A DNA stretch of 64,000 nt from Bacillus sp. 1780r2a1. GTDB lineage: Bacteria; Bacillota; Bacilli; Bacillales; Bacillaceae_H. Position 1 is the stretch's first letter. Each line of letters starts with the position of its first letter. Shown here piece after piece: positions 17,536 to 26,465 of the stretch. The stretch is taken from the NCBI GenBank assembly GCA_024134725.1, contig CP099863.1:1421501-1485500 (forward strand). The letters run 5' to 3'. A model generated the notes under the pieces. That model did not search any database. It worked only from the letters and a program-made list of their open reading frames with translations, and was not told the DNA's origin. Made by a program: the position numbers and the translations under genes.

Positions 17536-17571
17536 ATAAATAAGATAATTGAAATTGTTTTGAAAATTCTA

Positions 17572-17600
17572 TTGACATTCTTTGTTATTTTTATTAAAGT
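17572..17600 (+). promoter_or_regulatory. Promoter of the metI-metC operon
   Basis: TTGACA (17572-17577), 17 bp, TAAAGT (17595-17600), about 30 bp before the riboswitch aptamer. Confidence 0.6.
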
Positions 17601-17629
17601 ATACACAATGAATAATTAACTTAATAAAA

Positions 17630-17800
17630 CTCTTATCCAGAGTGGCGGAGGGACTGGCCCTGCGAAGCCCAGCAACCATCAAATCATACGTTATTCAGTA
17701 AGTTTGAACGGTGCTAATTCCTGTGGAATACGATTGTATTTTAACAGATGAGAGAAGTCGTGATTAAGCGAACGCTCTTCCATCTGTGAAGAGTTTTTTT
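17630..17800 (+). promoter_or_regulatory. SAM-I riboswitch (S-box leader)
   Basis: The conserved S-box core is readable: CTTATC-CAGAG-tGGcGGAGGGA at the 5' side, GCGAAGCCC-AGCAACC, then GGTGCTAATTCC and the closing GATGAGAG (17747-17754), which pairs with CTCTTATC. The expression platform is the hairpin CTCTTC (17775-17780)/GAAGAG (17788-17793) followed by eight T. When SAM is bound the terminator should form and switch off metI-metC. Confidence 0.95.
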
Positions 17801-17827
17801 TATTTACTGCAAAGAGGAGAGGACATT

Positions 17828-18973
17828 ATGCATATTGAAACACTACTTGTTCGTTCAGGTGTCAATCGAGACCCTGCTACAGGCTCTATTACTACACCGA
17901 TTTATCAAGCATCCACGTTTGCACATCCCCGTTTAGGAGAAAGCACAGGATATGACTATGCTAGAACGGCTAATCCAACAAGGACAGCGTTAGAAGAAGC
18001 GATTACAGCGTTAGAAGCAGGAGAAGTTGGAGCGGCATTTGCTTCAGGAATGGCAGGAGTTATGGCTGTACTTGCTTTGTTTAAAAACGGTGATCATTTA
18101 ATCGTCTCTGAAGATTTATATGGTGGTACATACAGAGTTTTAAATGATATTTTTGCTGAGCAAGGTATAGAAGTAACGTATGTGAATACTGCTCATTTAG
18201 ATCAAGTTAAGGCAGCAGTAAAGCAGAATACGAAAGCATTGTTCATTGAAACACCAACCAACCCAATGATGCACGTAACGGATTTAAAAGGAATTATTGA
18301 ACTTGCTAAAGAAAGTGATTTGTTAACAATTGTTGATAATACGTTTATGTCACCATACTACCAAAGGCCACTTACTCTCGGAGCTGATATTGTAATTCAT
18401 AGCGCTAGTAAATACATTGGTGGTCACAATGACGTAGTGGCTGGCTTAGTCGTTACGCGATGTTGCGAGTTAGGTGAAAAAATTCGCTTTTATCAAAATG
18501 CAGCTGGTGCAATCTTAGGTCCGCAAGATAGCTGGTTATTGTTACGAGGTATTAAAACGCTTGCTTTACGCATGGAGAAACATAACGAAAATGCACTGAA
18601 AATTTCGAATTGGCTGACTAAACATAAGTTAGTTGAGAAAGTTTATTACCCAGGTCTTGAATCACACCCAGGCTATCATGTAATGAAGCAACAAGCAGGA
18701 GGCTTTGGGGGGATGATTTCCTTTGCTGTAACGGACCCGAAAATTGTGCCAGTTTTACTTGAGAACATAAAAGTTATTACCTTTGCTGAAAGTCTAGGTG
18801 GTGTAGAGAGCTTAATGACGTTTCCAGCACGTCAAACTCATGCAGACATCCCAGAAGAAATTCGAAACCGAGTCGGCGTAACGAATTGTTTATTGCGCTT
18901 ATCTGTTGGAATCGAACACGCAGATGATTTAATTCAAGACTTAAAGGAGGCATTTGATGCATACAAACAATAA
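17828..18973 (+). CDS. metI: Cystathionine gamma-synthase / O-acetylhomoserine thiolyase
   Basis: Cys/Met-metabolism PLP enzyme joining an activated homoserine with cysteine (or sulfide) in methionine synthesis. 381 residues. It has YDYARTANPTRTALEEAITALE and the PLP-lysine motif HSASKYIGGHNDVV. The start is ATG 17828 behind GAGGAGAGGACATT; the longer frame from 17786 begins in the riboswitch terminator. First gene after the SAM riboswitch, overlapping metC by 17 bp, matching B. subtilis metI-metC (yjcI-yjcJ). Confidence 0.92.
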   Translation: MHIETLLVRSGVNRDPATGSITTPIYQASTFAHPRLGESTGYDYARTANPTRTALEEAITALEAGEVGAAFASGMAGVMAVLALFKNGDHLIVSEDLYGGTYRVLNDIFAEQGIEVTYVNTAHLDQVKAAVKQNTKALFIETPTNPMMHVTDLKGIIELAKESDLLTIVDNTFMSPYYQRPLTLGADIVIHSASKYIGGHNDVVAGLVVTRCCELGEKIRFYQNAAGAILGPQDSWLLLRGIKTLALRMEKHNENALKISNWLTKHKLVEKVYYPGLESHPGYHVMKQQAGGFGGMISFAVTDPKIVPVLLENIKVITFAESLGGVESLMTFPARQTHADIPEEIRNRVGVTNCLLRLSVGIEHADDLIQDLKEAFDAYKQ

Positions 18974-20135
18974 ACATTCATTCGGCACAAAGTTAATTCA
19001 CGCAAAAACAGGTATTGATGGACATTTCGGAGCGGTAAATGTTCCAATTTATCAAGTGTCTACTTTTAATCTCGAAGACGAAACCAACGGTGGGCGTTAT
19101 GATTATTCACGTTCAGGTAATCCAACACGAGAAGCTTTAGAAAATACGATTGCGCAGCTTGAAAACGGAGCTGCAGGATTTGCATTTTCATCAGGTATGG
19201 CCGCTGTATCATCTGTTCTTTGTTTATTTAAAGCAGGAGATGAAATTATCGTTTCAAATGATATTTATGGTGGCACTTATCGTGTGTTAACAAGATTGTT
19301 TTCCAAGTTTGGCATTAAAACCACTTTTGTTAACATGGCAAATGTAGACGAAGTAGAGAAAGTCATTTCAGGCCAAACAAAAGCAATTTACATTGAAAGT
19401 CCATCAAATCCTTTCCTACAGGTAACGGATATTAAAAGTGTTGCAGCACTAGCTAAACGTTATGGCCTGCTAACAATTGTTGATAATACGTTTATGACAC
19501 CTTACTTGCAGCAGCCAATTAATTTAGGAGCAAATATTGTGATTCATAGTGCAACAAAGTATATTAGTGGTCATAGTGATGTGATTGGTGGATTAGTTGT
19601 TGTAAGTGATGAAAGACTTGCTGACGAAGTGAAGTTTGTTCAAAATGCATTTGGAGCTATTTTGGGGCCACAGGATTGCTTTTTATTTCTACGAGGTATT
19701 AAAACATTAAAAGTGAGATTAGATCAACAGCAACAAACAGCTTTAGAGTTAGCTAAATGGCTTGAAAAACAAGATGACATTGAAGCGGTTTATTATCCAG
19801 GGCTGAAGACACATCCTGATTATGAATTGATTACTGAACAAGCAAACGGATACGGAGCAATTATTTCATTTAAATTGAAAAGTAATGAACTCGCTCAGCA
19901 TATATTAAAAAACGTGCGTTTATCTTCAATTGGTGTAAGCCTGGGCGCAGTTGAATCGATCTTAACACACCCAGCGACAATGTCTCACGCTAGCATTCCA
20001 CAGGAAGTGAGAGAGCAAAAAGGCATCACAGAATCACTTTTACGCTTATCAGTTGGACTTGAAGAGTATGAAGATTTAAGGGAAGACTTTAACAATGCGC
20101 TAATTTCTTTTCAAGAAAAAGTCGTAACTAAATAA
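18957..20135 (+). CDS. metC: Cystathionine beta-lyase
   Basis: Second Cys/Met-metabolism PLP enzyme, splitting cystathionine to homocysteine. 392 residues; PLP-lysine motif HSATKYISGHSDVIGG. It resembles MetI over its whole length, so the pair derives from an old duplication. The start is ATG 18957 six bases after AAAGGAGG, which lies inside the end of metI; translational coupling is likely. It is called MetC from second-gene position and the B. subtilis precedent; substrate class cannot be proved from sequence alone. Confidence 0.9.
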   Translation: MHTNNKHSFGTKLIHAKTGIDGHFGAVNVPIYQVSTFNLEDETNGGRYDYSRSGNPTREALENTIAQLENGAAGFAFSSGMAAVSSVLCLFKAGDEIIVSNDIYGGTYRVLTRLFSKFGIKTTFVNMANVDEVEKVISGQTKAIYIESPSNPFLQVTDIKSVAALAKRYGLLTIVDNTFMTPYLQQPINLGANIVIHSATKYISGHSDVIGGLVVVSDERLADEVKFVQNAFGAILGPQDCFLFLRGIKTLKVRLDQQQQTALELAKWLEKQDDIEAVYYPGLKTHPDYELITEQANGYGAIISFKLKSNELAQHILKNVRLSSIGVSLGAVESILTHPATMSHASIPQEVREQKGITESLLRLSVGLEEYEDLREDFNNALISFQEKVVTK

Positions 20136-20144
20136 TAATAGAAG

Positions 20145-20188
20145 AAAAGAGGTTGTTTCTATTTCTGAATAGAAACAACCTCTTTTTT
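20145..20188. terminator. Bidirectional terminator after metC
   Basis: Near-perfect 19-bp stem (AAAAGAGGTTGTTTCTATT and its complement) with a 4-base loop and T-run; also serves the minus-strand gene at 20187. Confidence 0.92.
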
Positions 20189-20453
20189 AGCAATTCTTGA
20201 GTAGTTTTGTATAGAGATCAATTAAAGCCAGCTGTTCACTATGAATAAGATTACTATTTTGAATACGCTGAACGGCAAGTTCATATTTTACTTCAGGTGA
20301 TTTTCGAACTCGAGGGTGCGTCATTTCATCTTGTAAATCTTTTTGAATGGCCTGGGTTAGCTTTTCTTTAATAGAAAGATGATCTTGATTGGAAAAAGAA
20401 CGATTTATCCAAAGCTTTTGATAGGCGCTAAACAATTGTTCATCTGATAGCAT
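20187..20453 (-). CDS. Hypothetical protein, 88 residues
   Basis: Not recognised. A hydrophilic, mainly helical protein beginning MLSDEQLFSAYQKLW with no signal peptide or membrane segment. ATG 20453 is preceded by AAAGGAG about 12 bases upstream, which supports it as a gene. It is convergent with metC and upstream of nothing obvious. Its codon use looks like that of its neighbours. Confidence 0.6.
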   Translation of the reverse strand: MLSDEQLFSAYQKLWINRSFSNQDHLSIKEKLTQAIQKDLQDEMTHPRVRKSPEVKYELAVQRIQNSNLIHSEQLALIDLYTKLLKNC

Positions 20454-20503
20454 GATGTATAAACTCCTTTGGTTAATATACGTATTAGTTTAGCACACAT
20501 CTT

Positions 20504-21169
20504 CTAATATCTGTATGTCACTTCCACAGCTGATACAACTGTCAAAGACTGCGTTTGAATCGGAGGAGCAGACCCAAGTGTCTTAGCTGCCACTATGTAG
20601 CCACCAGGAGGCTGTTGCGTCCGCTCATTGACTTCCAGCGGAATAGGATTTAGGGGAACACCTAGTGTATCTGCAATAGCTGTTGCTTTTTCTCCAGCGT
20701 GCTGAACGGCTTGAGAGAGAGCTTGCTTTTCATAGGGTGTTGGATCTTTCACAAAAAAGCGAATATCTTCTGCTACGTTTCCACCGCTTGCAACAGAGAT
20801 AGCGTACACTTCACCAGCTTGTTTAATATCTTCAACATGGACTTCAAATAAATGCTGTACCTCGTATCCAACTAATGTCGTTTTGCCATCAGTGTAGTCA
20901 TATTTCGGATTAATAGTAAACGATGCTGTTTCAATATCACTTTGTTCAATTCCAGCATTTTGAAAGCCATCAATCATTGTATTTGAAACGGTAGTATTTT
21001 CTTTTAACGCTTGCTGTACGCTTAAGTTTTCTGTACGAACACCAATAATAATTGAAATTCCATCAGGAACAGCAGTAATTCGGCCTTCTCCTATTACTTT
21101 TAACTCACGCTCGTTTTCTTCACGTGATGGTGGGGGCTGGTGATTATATGGAAACATGGATGGATGCAT
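20504..21169 (-). CDS. SIMPL domain (DUF541) protein
   Basis: 221 residues, SIMPL/DUF541 family (YggE-like), usually homo-oligomeric and periplasmic or extracellular. Family features: LKVIGEGRITAVPDGISIIIGV near the N-terminus, YDYTDGKTTLVGYEVQH in the middle and the repeated beta-alpha layout to a final TVVSAVEVTYRY. Unlike many relatives it has no signal peptide (it starts MHPSMFPYNHQPPP). AAGGAGG precedes the ATG on the minus strand. No precise function is known. Confidence 0.85.
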   Translation of the reverse strand: MHPSMFPYNHQPPPSREENERELKVIGEGRITAVPDGISIIIGVRTENLSVQQALKENTTVSNTMIDGFQNAGIEQSDIETASFTINPKYDYTDGKTTLVGYEVQHLFEVHVEDIKQAGEVYAISVASGGNVAEDIRFFVKDPTPYEKQALSQAVQHAGEKATAIADTLGVPLNPIPLEVNERTQQPPGGYIVAAKTLGSAPPIQTQSLTVVSAVEVTYRY

Positions 21170-21240
21170 ATTATTAACCTCCTTATAGGCTCTTATCTAT
21201 ATACGTATGAAGAAAAAGCTTGGGCTACGTATAGAAAATA

Positions 21241-21272
21241 AAAAGCTCGCAAATATCTTTTTGCGAGCTTTC
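21241..21272 (-). terminator. Terminator of the proline symporter gene
   Basis: Minus strand: AAAGCTCGCAAA and TTTGCGAGCTTT arms with a short loop, then TTTATTTT. Confidence 0.85.
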
Positions 21273-21280
21273 CTTTGAAA

Positions 21281-22762
21281 TTATTTCGTTTCTTCTTCTA
21301 ACGTTTCTTCCATTTCAACAAAAGTCCCTTGGACTCTTTTCGAAGGGTCTTTCGTTAATAAGCTAACAACAATGACTGCTAAAAAGCTTAGTACGAACCC
21401 AGGAATCATTTCATAAAGCGCATCGCTTAATCCAGGTACGTTTACCCAAATTAAGACCGTAGCAGCACCAACAATCATACCGGCAAGAGCACCCCAACGA
21501 GTCATCTTCTTCCAGTATAGGCTTAGTAAAACTGCAGGGCCAAACGCTGAACCGAATCCGGCCCATGCATAACCTACAAGACCTAAAATTGTATCATTTG
21601 GATTTAACGATAGGAGAATACCGATAATCGCAACACCGAGTACAGCTAGACGTCCTACTAGTACAAGTTCTTTGTCTGTCGCTTCACGGCGGAAAAATGC
21701 TTTATAAAAGTCTTCTGTAATAGCACTTGATGTTACAAGTAGCTGAGACGAAATTGTACTCATAATTGCAGCAAGAATCGCTGCAAGTAAAAATCCAGTA
21801 ATAAATGGATGGAACAATACTTGTGCAAATTTAATAAAGATTGTTTCTGGATCTGCCAATGTTGTGGCAGTTTGGTCAACATAAGCAATACCAACTAATC
21901 CAGTAAACATTGCGCCAATGATGGAAATAATCATCCATCCCATCCCAATGCGTCGAGCTGGTTTTAACTCTTTAATGGACGAAATAGCCATGAATCGAAC
22001 AATAATGTGAGGTTGCCCAAAATAACCAAGACCCCAAGCTAAGAATGAGATAATTCCAACAACGGTTGTGCCTCTAAAAAAGTCTAAATAGGCTGGGTTA
22101 ATGTCACGAACGACATCAATTGTTGTACCAACGCCACCTAGTTCAGTAAACGCTACAATTGGCACAAGAACAAGAGCCACAAACATAATAATACCCTGTA
22201 CAAAGTCAGTTAAGCTTACCGCTAAGAATCCGCCGAATAGTGTATAAGCAATAACAACACTTGCTGTTACAAATAGACCAATTCGATAGTCTAATCCAAA
22301 TGCAGACTCGAATAATGTACCACCGGATACCATACCAGCTGAAGTATAAAGAGTGAAGAAGACAAAAATAACGATGGCTGATACTGTTCTAAGAATTTTA
22401 GATGTATCATTGAAGCGGTTTTCAAAATAATCTGGGATTGTAATGGAGTCGTTTGCTACTTCTGTATACGTGCGAAGACGTGGAGCAACAATTAAGTAAT
22501 TTAGATATGCTCCGATTGTTAAACCAACAGCAATCCATAAACTAGATACTCCTGTAGCATACATAGCACCTGGTAAACCCATTAACATCCAACCACTCAT
22601 GTCAGATGCACCAGCTGATAGGGCTGTTACAGCAGGACCAAGTCCACGACCGCCTAGCATGTAGCCTGAAATGTCATCAGTAGATTTTTTATAAGCATAC
22701 CAACCGATAGCTAGCATCCCTATAAAATAAATGGCTAGTGAAATAAATAAACTAATATCCAC
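21281..22762 (-). CDS. putP: Sodium/proline symporter (PutP/OpuE type)
   Basis: Sodium:solute symporter family member of 493 residues with about 13 membrane segments. It contains the sodium/proline signature ([18 protein letters not shown] near residues 49-66, and [16 protein letters not shown]). B. subtilis has two such proteins, PutP (catabolic) and OpuE (osmotic). Without put genes next to it the choice is open; OpuE is possible. A cre-like site lies upstream, which would favour a catabolic role. Confidence 0.88.
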   Translation of the reverse strand: MDISLFISLAIYFIGMLAIGWYAYKKSTDDISGYMLGGRGLGPAVTALSAGASDMSGWMLMGLPGAMYATGVSSLWIAVGLTIGAYLNYLIVAPRLRTYTEVANDSITIPDYFENRFNDTSKILRTVSAIVIFVFFTLYTSAGMVSGGTLFESAFGLDYRIGLFVTASVVIAYTLFGGFLAVSLTDFVQGIIMFVALVLVPIVAFTELGGVGTTIDVVRDINPAYLDFFRGTTVVGIISFLAWGLGYFGQPHIIVRFMAISSIKELKPARRIGMGWMIISIIGAMFTGLVGIAYVDQTATTLADPETIFIKFAQVLFHPFITGFLLAAILAAIMSTISSQLLVTSSAITEDFYKAFFRREATDKELVLVGRLAVLGVAIIGILLSLNPNDTILGLVGYAWAGFGSAFGPAVLLSLYWKKMTRWGALAGMIVGAATVLIWVNVPGLSDALYEMIPGFVLSFLAVIVVSLLTKDPSKRVQGTFVEMEETLEEETK

Positions 22763-22922
22763 AATATCTCTCCTTTTTCTGTTTCTCTATATGACGTGTG
22801 GAAAATCGTGTCATATAAACAGCTTACGGTTTTTTAAGCTAACAAACTTTTCCCAGAGTATCAAGTTGTTAAACATGAAATTTTTTCAATGAAACCTGCT
22901 TCATTGCATAAACAAAGCTGAA

Positions 22923-22936
22923 GAAAGCGCTTACCT
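22923..22936. promoter_or_regulatory. Candidate cre (CcpA) site upstream of putP
   Basis: AGAAAGCGCTTACC matches 12 of 14 positions of the consensus TGWAANCGNTNWCA. It lies about 160 bp upstream of the putP start in a 348-bp intergenic stretch that otherwise shows only AT-rich promoter-like DNA and the terminator at 23078. Confidence 0.45.
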
Positions 22937-23077
22937 AATAAAAATAAAGTAAAACTATTCGGAATATTTAAACATGTAAATGATCTTTGTTTATTGGAAT
23001 AAATCACCTTATAAATTAATGCTTTCTACTATTTAATATGGGATCTTTTAATTGAAAATATGTACGTGTTCTAAAAC

Positions 23078-23107
23078 AAAAAAGGCCGTATGAGAACGAC
23101 CTTTTTT
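23078..23107 (-). terminator. Terminator of the YhcN-type lipoprotein gene
   Basis: Minus strand: AAAAAAGGTCGT pairs with ACGGCCTTTTTT (one G-U), loop TCTCAT. Confidence 0.85.
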
Positions 23108-23110
23108 AAT

Positions 23111-23638
23111 TTAACGATTGTTTGGAAATACTCGGCGTACTACTTCATTAAATTCATCAATAATGCCTGTAATTGGGCGTCCATCTTCTAACTTATTTAC
23201 ATAACCATTCATGCGATCAACAAAATCTGGGTTTGTTGAAACATATACTTCTTGCACATTGTTGTTTGCTTTCTTAACTTCATCAGCAATTTTTGCTTCC
23301 ATTTCTTTTGTTAGCTTGCCTTCTTTTTTATCTTCTAAAACCGCTGCAACATATGCATTACGATTCATCACAATAACGTTTGCATTTTTCACTTCGCTTA
23401 ACGCATTTACGCGATCAGCTGCACCGTTTGCTACTTCCATGCGTGATTCAGCATATTGATCACGCTTCTTCTCTTGCGTTACGTCATTCATGTTGTTATC
23501 CATTTCGTTTTCATATGAAACGTTGCGAACCGTATCATCATTAATAAGACCATCTTTTCCTTGGTCTGTAGTGTTACATCCAAATAATGATAGGGTTGTG
23601 GCAAAGCTAGCTGCTACAAAAAGTGATTTTTTTATCAT
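23111..23638 (-). CDS. Sporulation lipoprotein, YhcN/YlaJ family
   Basis: 175 residues with an N-terminal lipoprotein signal (MIKKSLFVAASFATTLSLFGC, lipobox LFGC, Cys about residue 21). The YhcN/YlaJ core includes ADRVNALSEVKNANVIVMNRN and the C-terminal RVFP region. Family members are found in the inner spore membrane and are made in the forespore; YhcN and YlaJ influence germination or outgrowth in B. subtilis. The start is ATG with AAGGAGGAATGGAAC. Monocistronic with its own terminator. Confidence 0.87.
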   Translation of the reverse strand: MIKKSLFVAASFATTLSLFGCNTTDQGKDGLINDDTVRNVSYENEMDNNMNDVTQEKKRDQYAESRMEVANGAADRVNALSEVKNANVIVMNRNAYVAAVLEDKKEGKLTKEMEAKIADEVKKANNNVQEVYVSTNPDFVDRMNGYVNKLEDGRPITGIIDEFNEVVRRVFPNNR

Positions 23639-23752
23639 GTTCCATTCCTCCTTGTAAAAATAACTTTCGTTGGTTAGGCTTTGTTAAAAGAAGTAAAAAC
23701 ATACATAGAAATTTAGAATAGGTTTATACTAAGACAAAAAGGAGTGGTACGA

Positions 23753-23923
23753 ATGAATCATGGAATTGAAGAAAGCTTGCTAATTATAAGAAGCGAAACA
23801 GGAGATAATCATAAGAAAACAACATTTGCTTTAACAGAAACAGAAGCACGATTGTTATTCGAAACGCTACAAAATCAACGTAAAGAAGTTATTGATGAAA
23901 ATTTAGATAATATGCTTACATAA
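23753..23923 (+). CDS. Small conserved-type protein, 56 residues
   Basis: Too short for the usual ORF cut-off. It begins MNHGIEESLLIIRSETGDN and contains KTTFALTETEARLLFETLQ; acidic, soluble, no cysteines. Support: RBS AAAAGGAGTGGTACGA, codon use like the neighbours, and an intrinsic terminator 13 bp after the stop. Product not recognised. Divergent from the spore lipoprotein gene. Confidence 0.65.
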   Translation: MNHGIEESLLIIRSETGDNHKKTTFALTETEARLLFETLQNQRKEVIDENLDNMLT

Positions 23924-23935
23924 TAGATAGATGAC

Positions 23936-23962
23936 AGCCGAACCTGTTGCTTCGGCTTTTCA
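23936..23962 (+). terminator. Terminator of the 56-residue gene
   Basis: AGCCGAA (23936-23942)/TTCGGCT (23951-23957), then TTTTCATT. Confidence 0.8.
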
Positions 23963-24012
23963 TTCTTTACTGGAGCGCTTATAGAAAGAATGTAAAAAAC
24001 TACCGTTAGCGC

Positions 24013-24041
24013 TTGCATTTTAAAGGAACTTATTGTAGAAT
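24013..24041 (+). promoter_or_regulatory. Promoter of the cold-shock gene
   Basis: TTGCAT, 17 bp, TAGAAT. It predicts a leader of about 210 nt before the csp start. Confidence 0.6.
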
Positions 24042-24138
24042 GAAAACGTAAACATTTTTAATTTTTAAATAAAAGTTTAAGTGCTCTCACTCATTTTAGA
24101 ATGAGAGGATTTATTACGAACTAGATGGTTGATACACA

Positions 24139-24201
24139 ATTCACGTGTTATAAAGGAAGTCTACTTCGTAGTAGAAAGTCTTTATAATATGTGAATTTTT
24201 T
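24139..24201 (+). promoter_or_regulatory. Long leader hairpin with T-run in the csp 5' UTR
   Basis: Outer arms 24139-24155 and 24180-24196 pair over 17 positions, with G-U at two. An inner TCTACT-TCGT-AGTAGA hairpin (24160-24175) caps it, and six T follow at once. The shape is that of a terminator or attenuator placed inside the leader, about 60 nt upstream of the coding start. Cold-shock genes generally have long structured leaders. Confidence 0.6.
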
Positions 24202-24260
24202 ATTTACGGTGTAAATATAGAGTAACATATTAAAATTTTTACATTTTTTTGGAGGTTTTT

Positions 24261-24464
24261 ATGGCTACTAAAGGTACAGTAAAATGGTTTAATAGTGAAA
24301 AAGGATTTGGATTCATCGAAGTTCCAGGCGAAAATGACGTATTCGTTCATTTCTCAGCTATCCAAACAGACGGATTTAAAACATTAGAAGAAGGCCAAAG
24401 CGTAGAGTTTGAAATCGTTGAAGGTCAACGTGGTCCTCAAGCTGAAAACGTTGTAAAACTTTAA
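24261..24464 (+). CDS. Cold-shock protein (CspA/CspB family)
   Basis: 67-residue single OB-fold RNA chaperone. RNP1 is KGFGFIEV and RNP2 is VFVHF; the ends [11 protein letters not shown] and ENVVKL are typical of Bacillus Csp. The start is ATG 24261 after TTGGAGGTTTTT; the frame open from 24249 is upstream of the RBS. It binds single-stranded nucleic acid and melts mRNA structure. Whether it is the B, C or D paralogue cannot be told here. It is monocistronic with its own promoter, structured leader and terminator. Confidence 0.95.
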   Translation: MATKGTVKWFNSEKGFGFIEVPGENDVFVHFSAIQTDGFKTLEEGQSVEFEIVEGQRGPQAENVVKL

Positions 24465-24475
24465 TTTTAATTGTT

Positions 24476-24505
24476 AAAAGCTACCTTATTTCAGGTAGCT
24501 TTTTC
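24476..24505 (+). terminator. Terminator of csp
   Basis: AAAAGCTACCT/AGGTAGCTTTTT around a 6-base loop. Confidence 0.88.
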
Positions 24506-24582
24506 TATTTTACAAAAATGTATTGACAGCTTCCCGATAAACAAGTACCTTATTTAAGCATGTGTATTTTAGGAGGTAAAAA

Positions 24583-25197
24583 ATGAGTCAAGTTAAAGCA
24601 CAAGAAGTAAAGATTACAACTGCTGATCCATCAGCTATTGGATTATTCGGTTTAGCAATGGTGACGCTAGTAGCATCATCACAAAAGTTAGGCTTAACAG
24701 ATGGACTAGCTTTTATTTTGCCGTGGGCTATTTTTTTAGGTGGTCTTGCGCAACTTTTCGCAGCTGTTCAAGACGGCAAGCATAACAATACGTTTGGTAT
24801 GACTGCATTTGGGGCTTTCGGATTATTTTGGTTCGGTGTAGCTGCTTCATGGTTAATGCAGCTAGGTGTTTTTGGGGAAGAACTCGCAGTAGTTGATGGG
24901 CGACAATTAGGTATGGCTTTTATCGGTTATTTAATTTTTAGCTTGTTTATGACAGTGGGGGCAATGGAAACGAATAAAGTTCTTTTCATTATTTTTGTTC
25001 TTATTGATTTCTTATTTATTGGATTATCATTGAGCTCATTTAATGTTATGTACCATTTCACACACTTATTAGCTGCTTTTTCAGAGCTTTTAATTGCAAT
25101 TATGTCATTCTACGGGTCAGCTGCAGCGGTATTAAATACGCATTTTGGAAGAGAAGTGCTTCCAATTGGAAAACCGTTTGGGATTTTTAAAAAATGA
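24583..25197 (+). CDS. Acetate/succinate transporter family (GPR1/FUN34/YaaH)
   Basis: 204-residue six-helix membrane protein of the AceTr family. The N-terminal signature region reads DPSAIGLFGLAMVTL (usual form NPAPLGL), then FGAFGLFWFGVAASWL and a final helix before GREVLP. Members carry acetate or succinate with protons. The start is ATG 24583 behind TTAGGAGGTAAAA. It stands alone between two terminators. The exact substrate is not known. Confidence 0.88.
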   Translation: MSQVKAQEVKITTADPSAIGLFGLAMVTLVASSQKLGLTDGLAFILPWAIFLGGLAQLFAAVQDGKHNNTFGMTAFGAFGLFWFGVAASWLMQLGVFGEELAVVDGRQLGMAFIGYLIFSLFMTVGAMETNKVLFIIFVLIDFLFIGLSLSSFNVMYHFTHLLAAFSELLIAIMSFYGSAAAVLNTHFGREVLPIGKPFGIFKK

Positions 25198-25199
25198 TC

Positions 25200-25234
25200 A
25201 AAAAGAGGAACTGTTATAACAGTTCCTCTTTTTG
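25200..25234. terminator. Bidirectional terminator between the two transporter genes
   Basis: AAAAAGAGGAACTG, loop TTATAA, CAGTTCCTCTTTTT; perfect 14-bp stem. Confidence 0.92.
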
Positions 25235-25235
25235 T

Positions 25236-26138
25236 TTAGACTACAACGCTCAATACAATCGGAAGAGTAATAAGACTCAAACAGGTGCTAATAAGCGTAG
25301 ATGATGAAACAAACTCAGTGTCAGTGTTATACTCGAGCGCATACATTGTGGTATTAGCTGCCGTTGGCATGGCAGCCATAATAATGAGTATTTGCTTTGT
25401 CATTTGATCGATGGGTAAAAATTGAACAATGATAAAAGCAAGGATTGGTGAGACTAATAGTTTCAATGATAATGAAAAAGACAGCTTTCGAAACGCAATG
25501 TTTTTTAATTTGATATTAGCAAGCTGCATTCCTAGAACAATCATAACTGTTGGAATTGTCGCGCTTGCTACTAAGCTAACCGCTTCTTCAACGGGTGGAC
25601 TTAACGTAATATGTAAAAGTTGAAAAGTCAGCCCTAAGATGGCTCCGTATACAATCGGCATCGTTACAACAGCACGCAAAGCAGATTTGATTCCATTAGC
25701 TTCGGGGCTTCCTTTTGCAGCATAATACACACCAACGGTACACATAATGAGCTGTTGAAGAACCATTAGTACAATTGCTATATCTAATCCCATTGCTCCG
25801 AATACTAATAAGACTACAGGAGTACCGTAGTTACCATTATTCATAAATGCAGAAGCGAGAATCATGCCACATGTCTCCGTTGTTGAATAGCTTCGAATAA
25901 ACCCAATTAGTCTGACAACTGCAATGATTGACAAACAAAGGATGAGTAAAAAGACGCCTAGATACAAATATGTAACGGATAGTTGATTCGTATAAAATGT
26001 TTGAAAGACAAGAATTGGAGACATTAAATACAAAGACATTTTGGAGATATTTTTTGTATCAAAACCAATGGTCTTTTGGCCGATAAATCCAAGAATAAAA
26101 ATCCCAAAAATAGGAAGTAGTACTTGTAAAAATTCCAT
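25236..26138 (-). CDS. AEC family (auxin efflux carrier) permease
   Basis: 300-residue integral membrane protein with about ten helices in two five-helix halves. N-terminus MEFLQVLLPIFGIFILGFIG; ASAFMNNGNYGTPV with the conserved Asn-Gly-Asn-Tyr-Gly in the first half; AAMPTAANTTMYALEY in the second half. These are hallmarks of bacterial AEC transporters (malate, malonate or other carboxylate efflux or uptake). The substrate cannot be told. The start is ATG with AAAGGAGAATTTC. Confidence 0.88.
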   Translation of the reverse strand: MEFLQVLLPIFGIFILGFIGQKTIGFDTKNISKMSLYLMSPILVFQTFYTNQLSVTYLYLGVFLLILCLSIIAVVRLIGFIRSYSTTETCGMILASAFMNNGNYGTPVVLLVFGAMGLDIAIVLMVLQQLIMCTVGVYYAAKGSPEANGIKSALRAVVTMPIVYGAILGLTFQLLHITLSPPVEEAVSLVASATIPTVMIVLGMQLANIKLKNIAFRKLSFSLSLKLLVSPILAFIIVQFLPIDQMTKQILIIMAAMPTAANTTMYALEYNTDTEFVSSSTLISTCLSLITLPIVLSVVV

Positions 26139-26285
26139 GAAATTCTCCTTTCTATAAGAGGTAATCTAAGTATAAAGTGAGAAATTTTTGCAATCATGCT
26201 CTTAGAATCATATGTTAAAGAAAAGTAAAGTGATAGTATAATATACTTATTATACAAGAAAATATAAAAAGAAGGGGGAAGAACC

Positions 26286-26465
26286 GTGCGGAATTTCCAC
26301 TGTTGTGCAACCTGTCAGCACTTTAAAAGTATCAAACTTGAAAGTGGGATGAGTTACTTTTGTTCCAGACTGGGGTACGAAACGAAGCCTGCGTATCAGT
26401 TTAACTGCTGGAAGCCTACAGAGATAGTAAAAAAGCTAATGGAACATGAAGGAAAAAAGAAATAA
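26286..26465 (+). CDS. Small cysteine-rich protein, 59 residues
   Basis: Start GTG 26286 behind AGAAGGGGGAAGAACC. The sequence begins MRNFHCCATCQHFKSIK and holds cysteines at 6, 7, 10, about 26 and about 41 (YFCSRLGYETKP, FNCWKP). This pattern suggests a small metal-binding (zinc or Fe-S) domain. It resembles a conserved Bacillus hypothetical family I have seen without a known role. Divergent from the AEC permease; its 3' end runs into a repeat-like element. Confidence 0.7.
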   Translation: MRNFHCCATCQHFKSIKLESGMSYFCSRLGYETKPAYQFNCWKPTEIVKKLMEHEGKKK

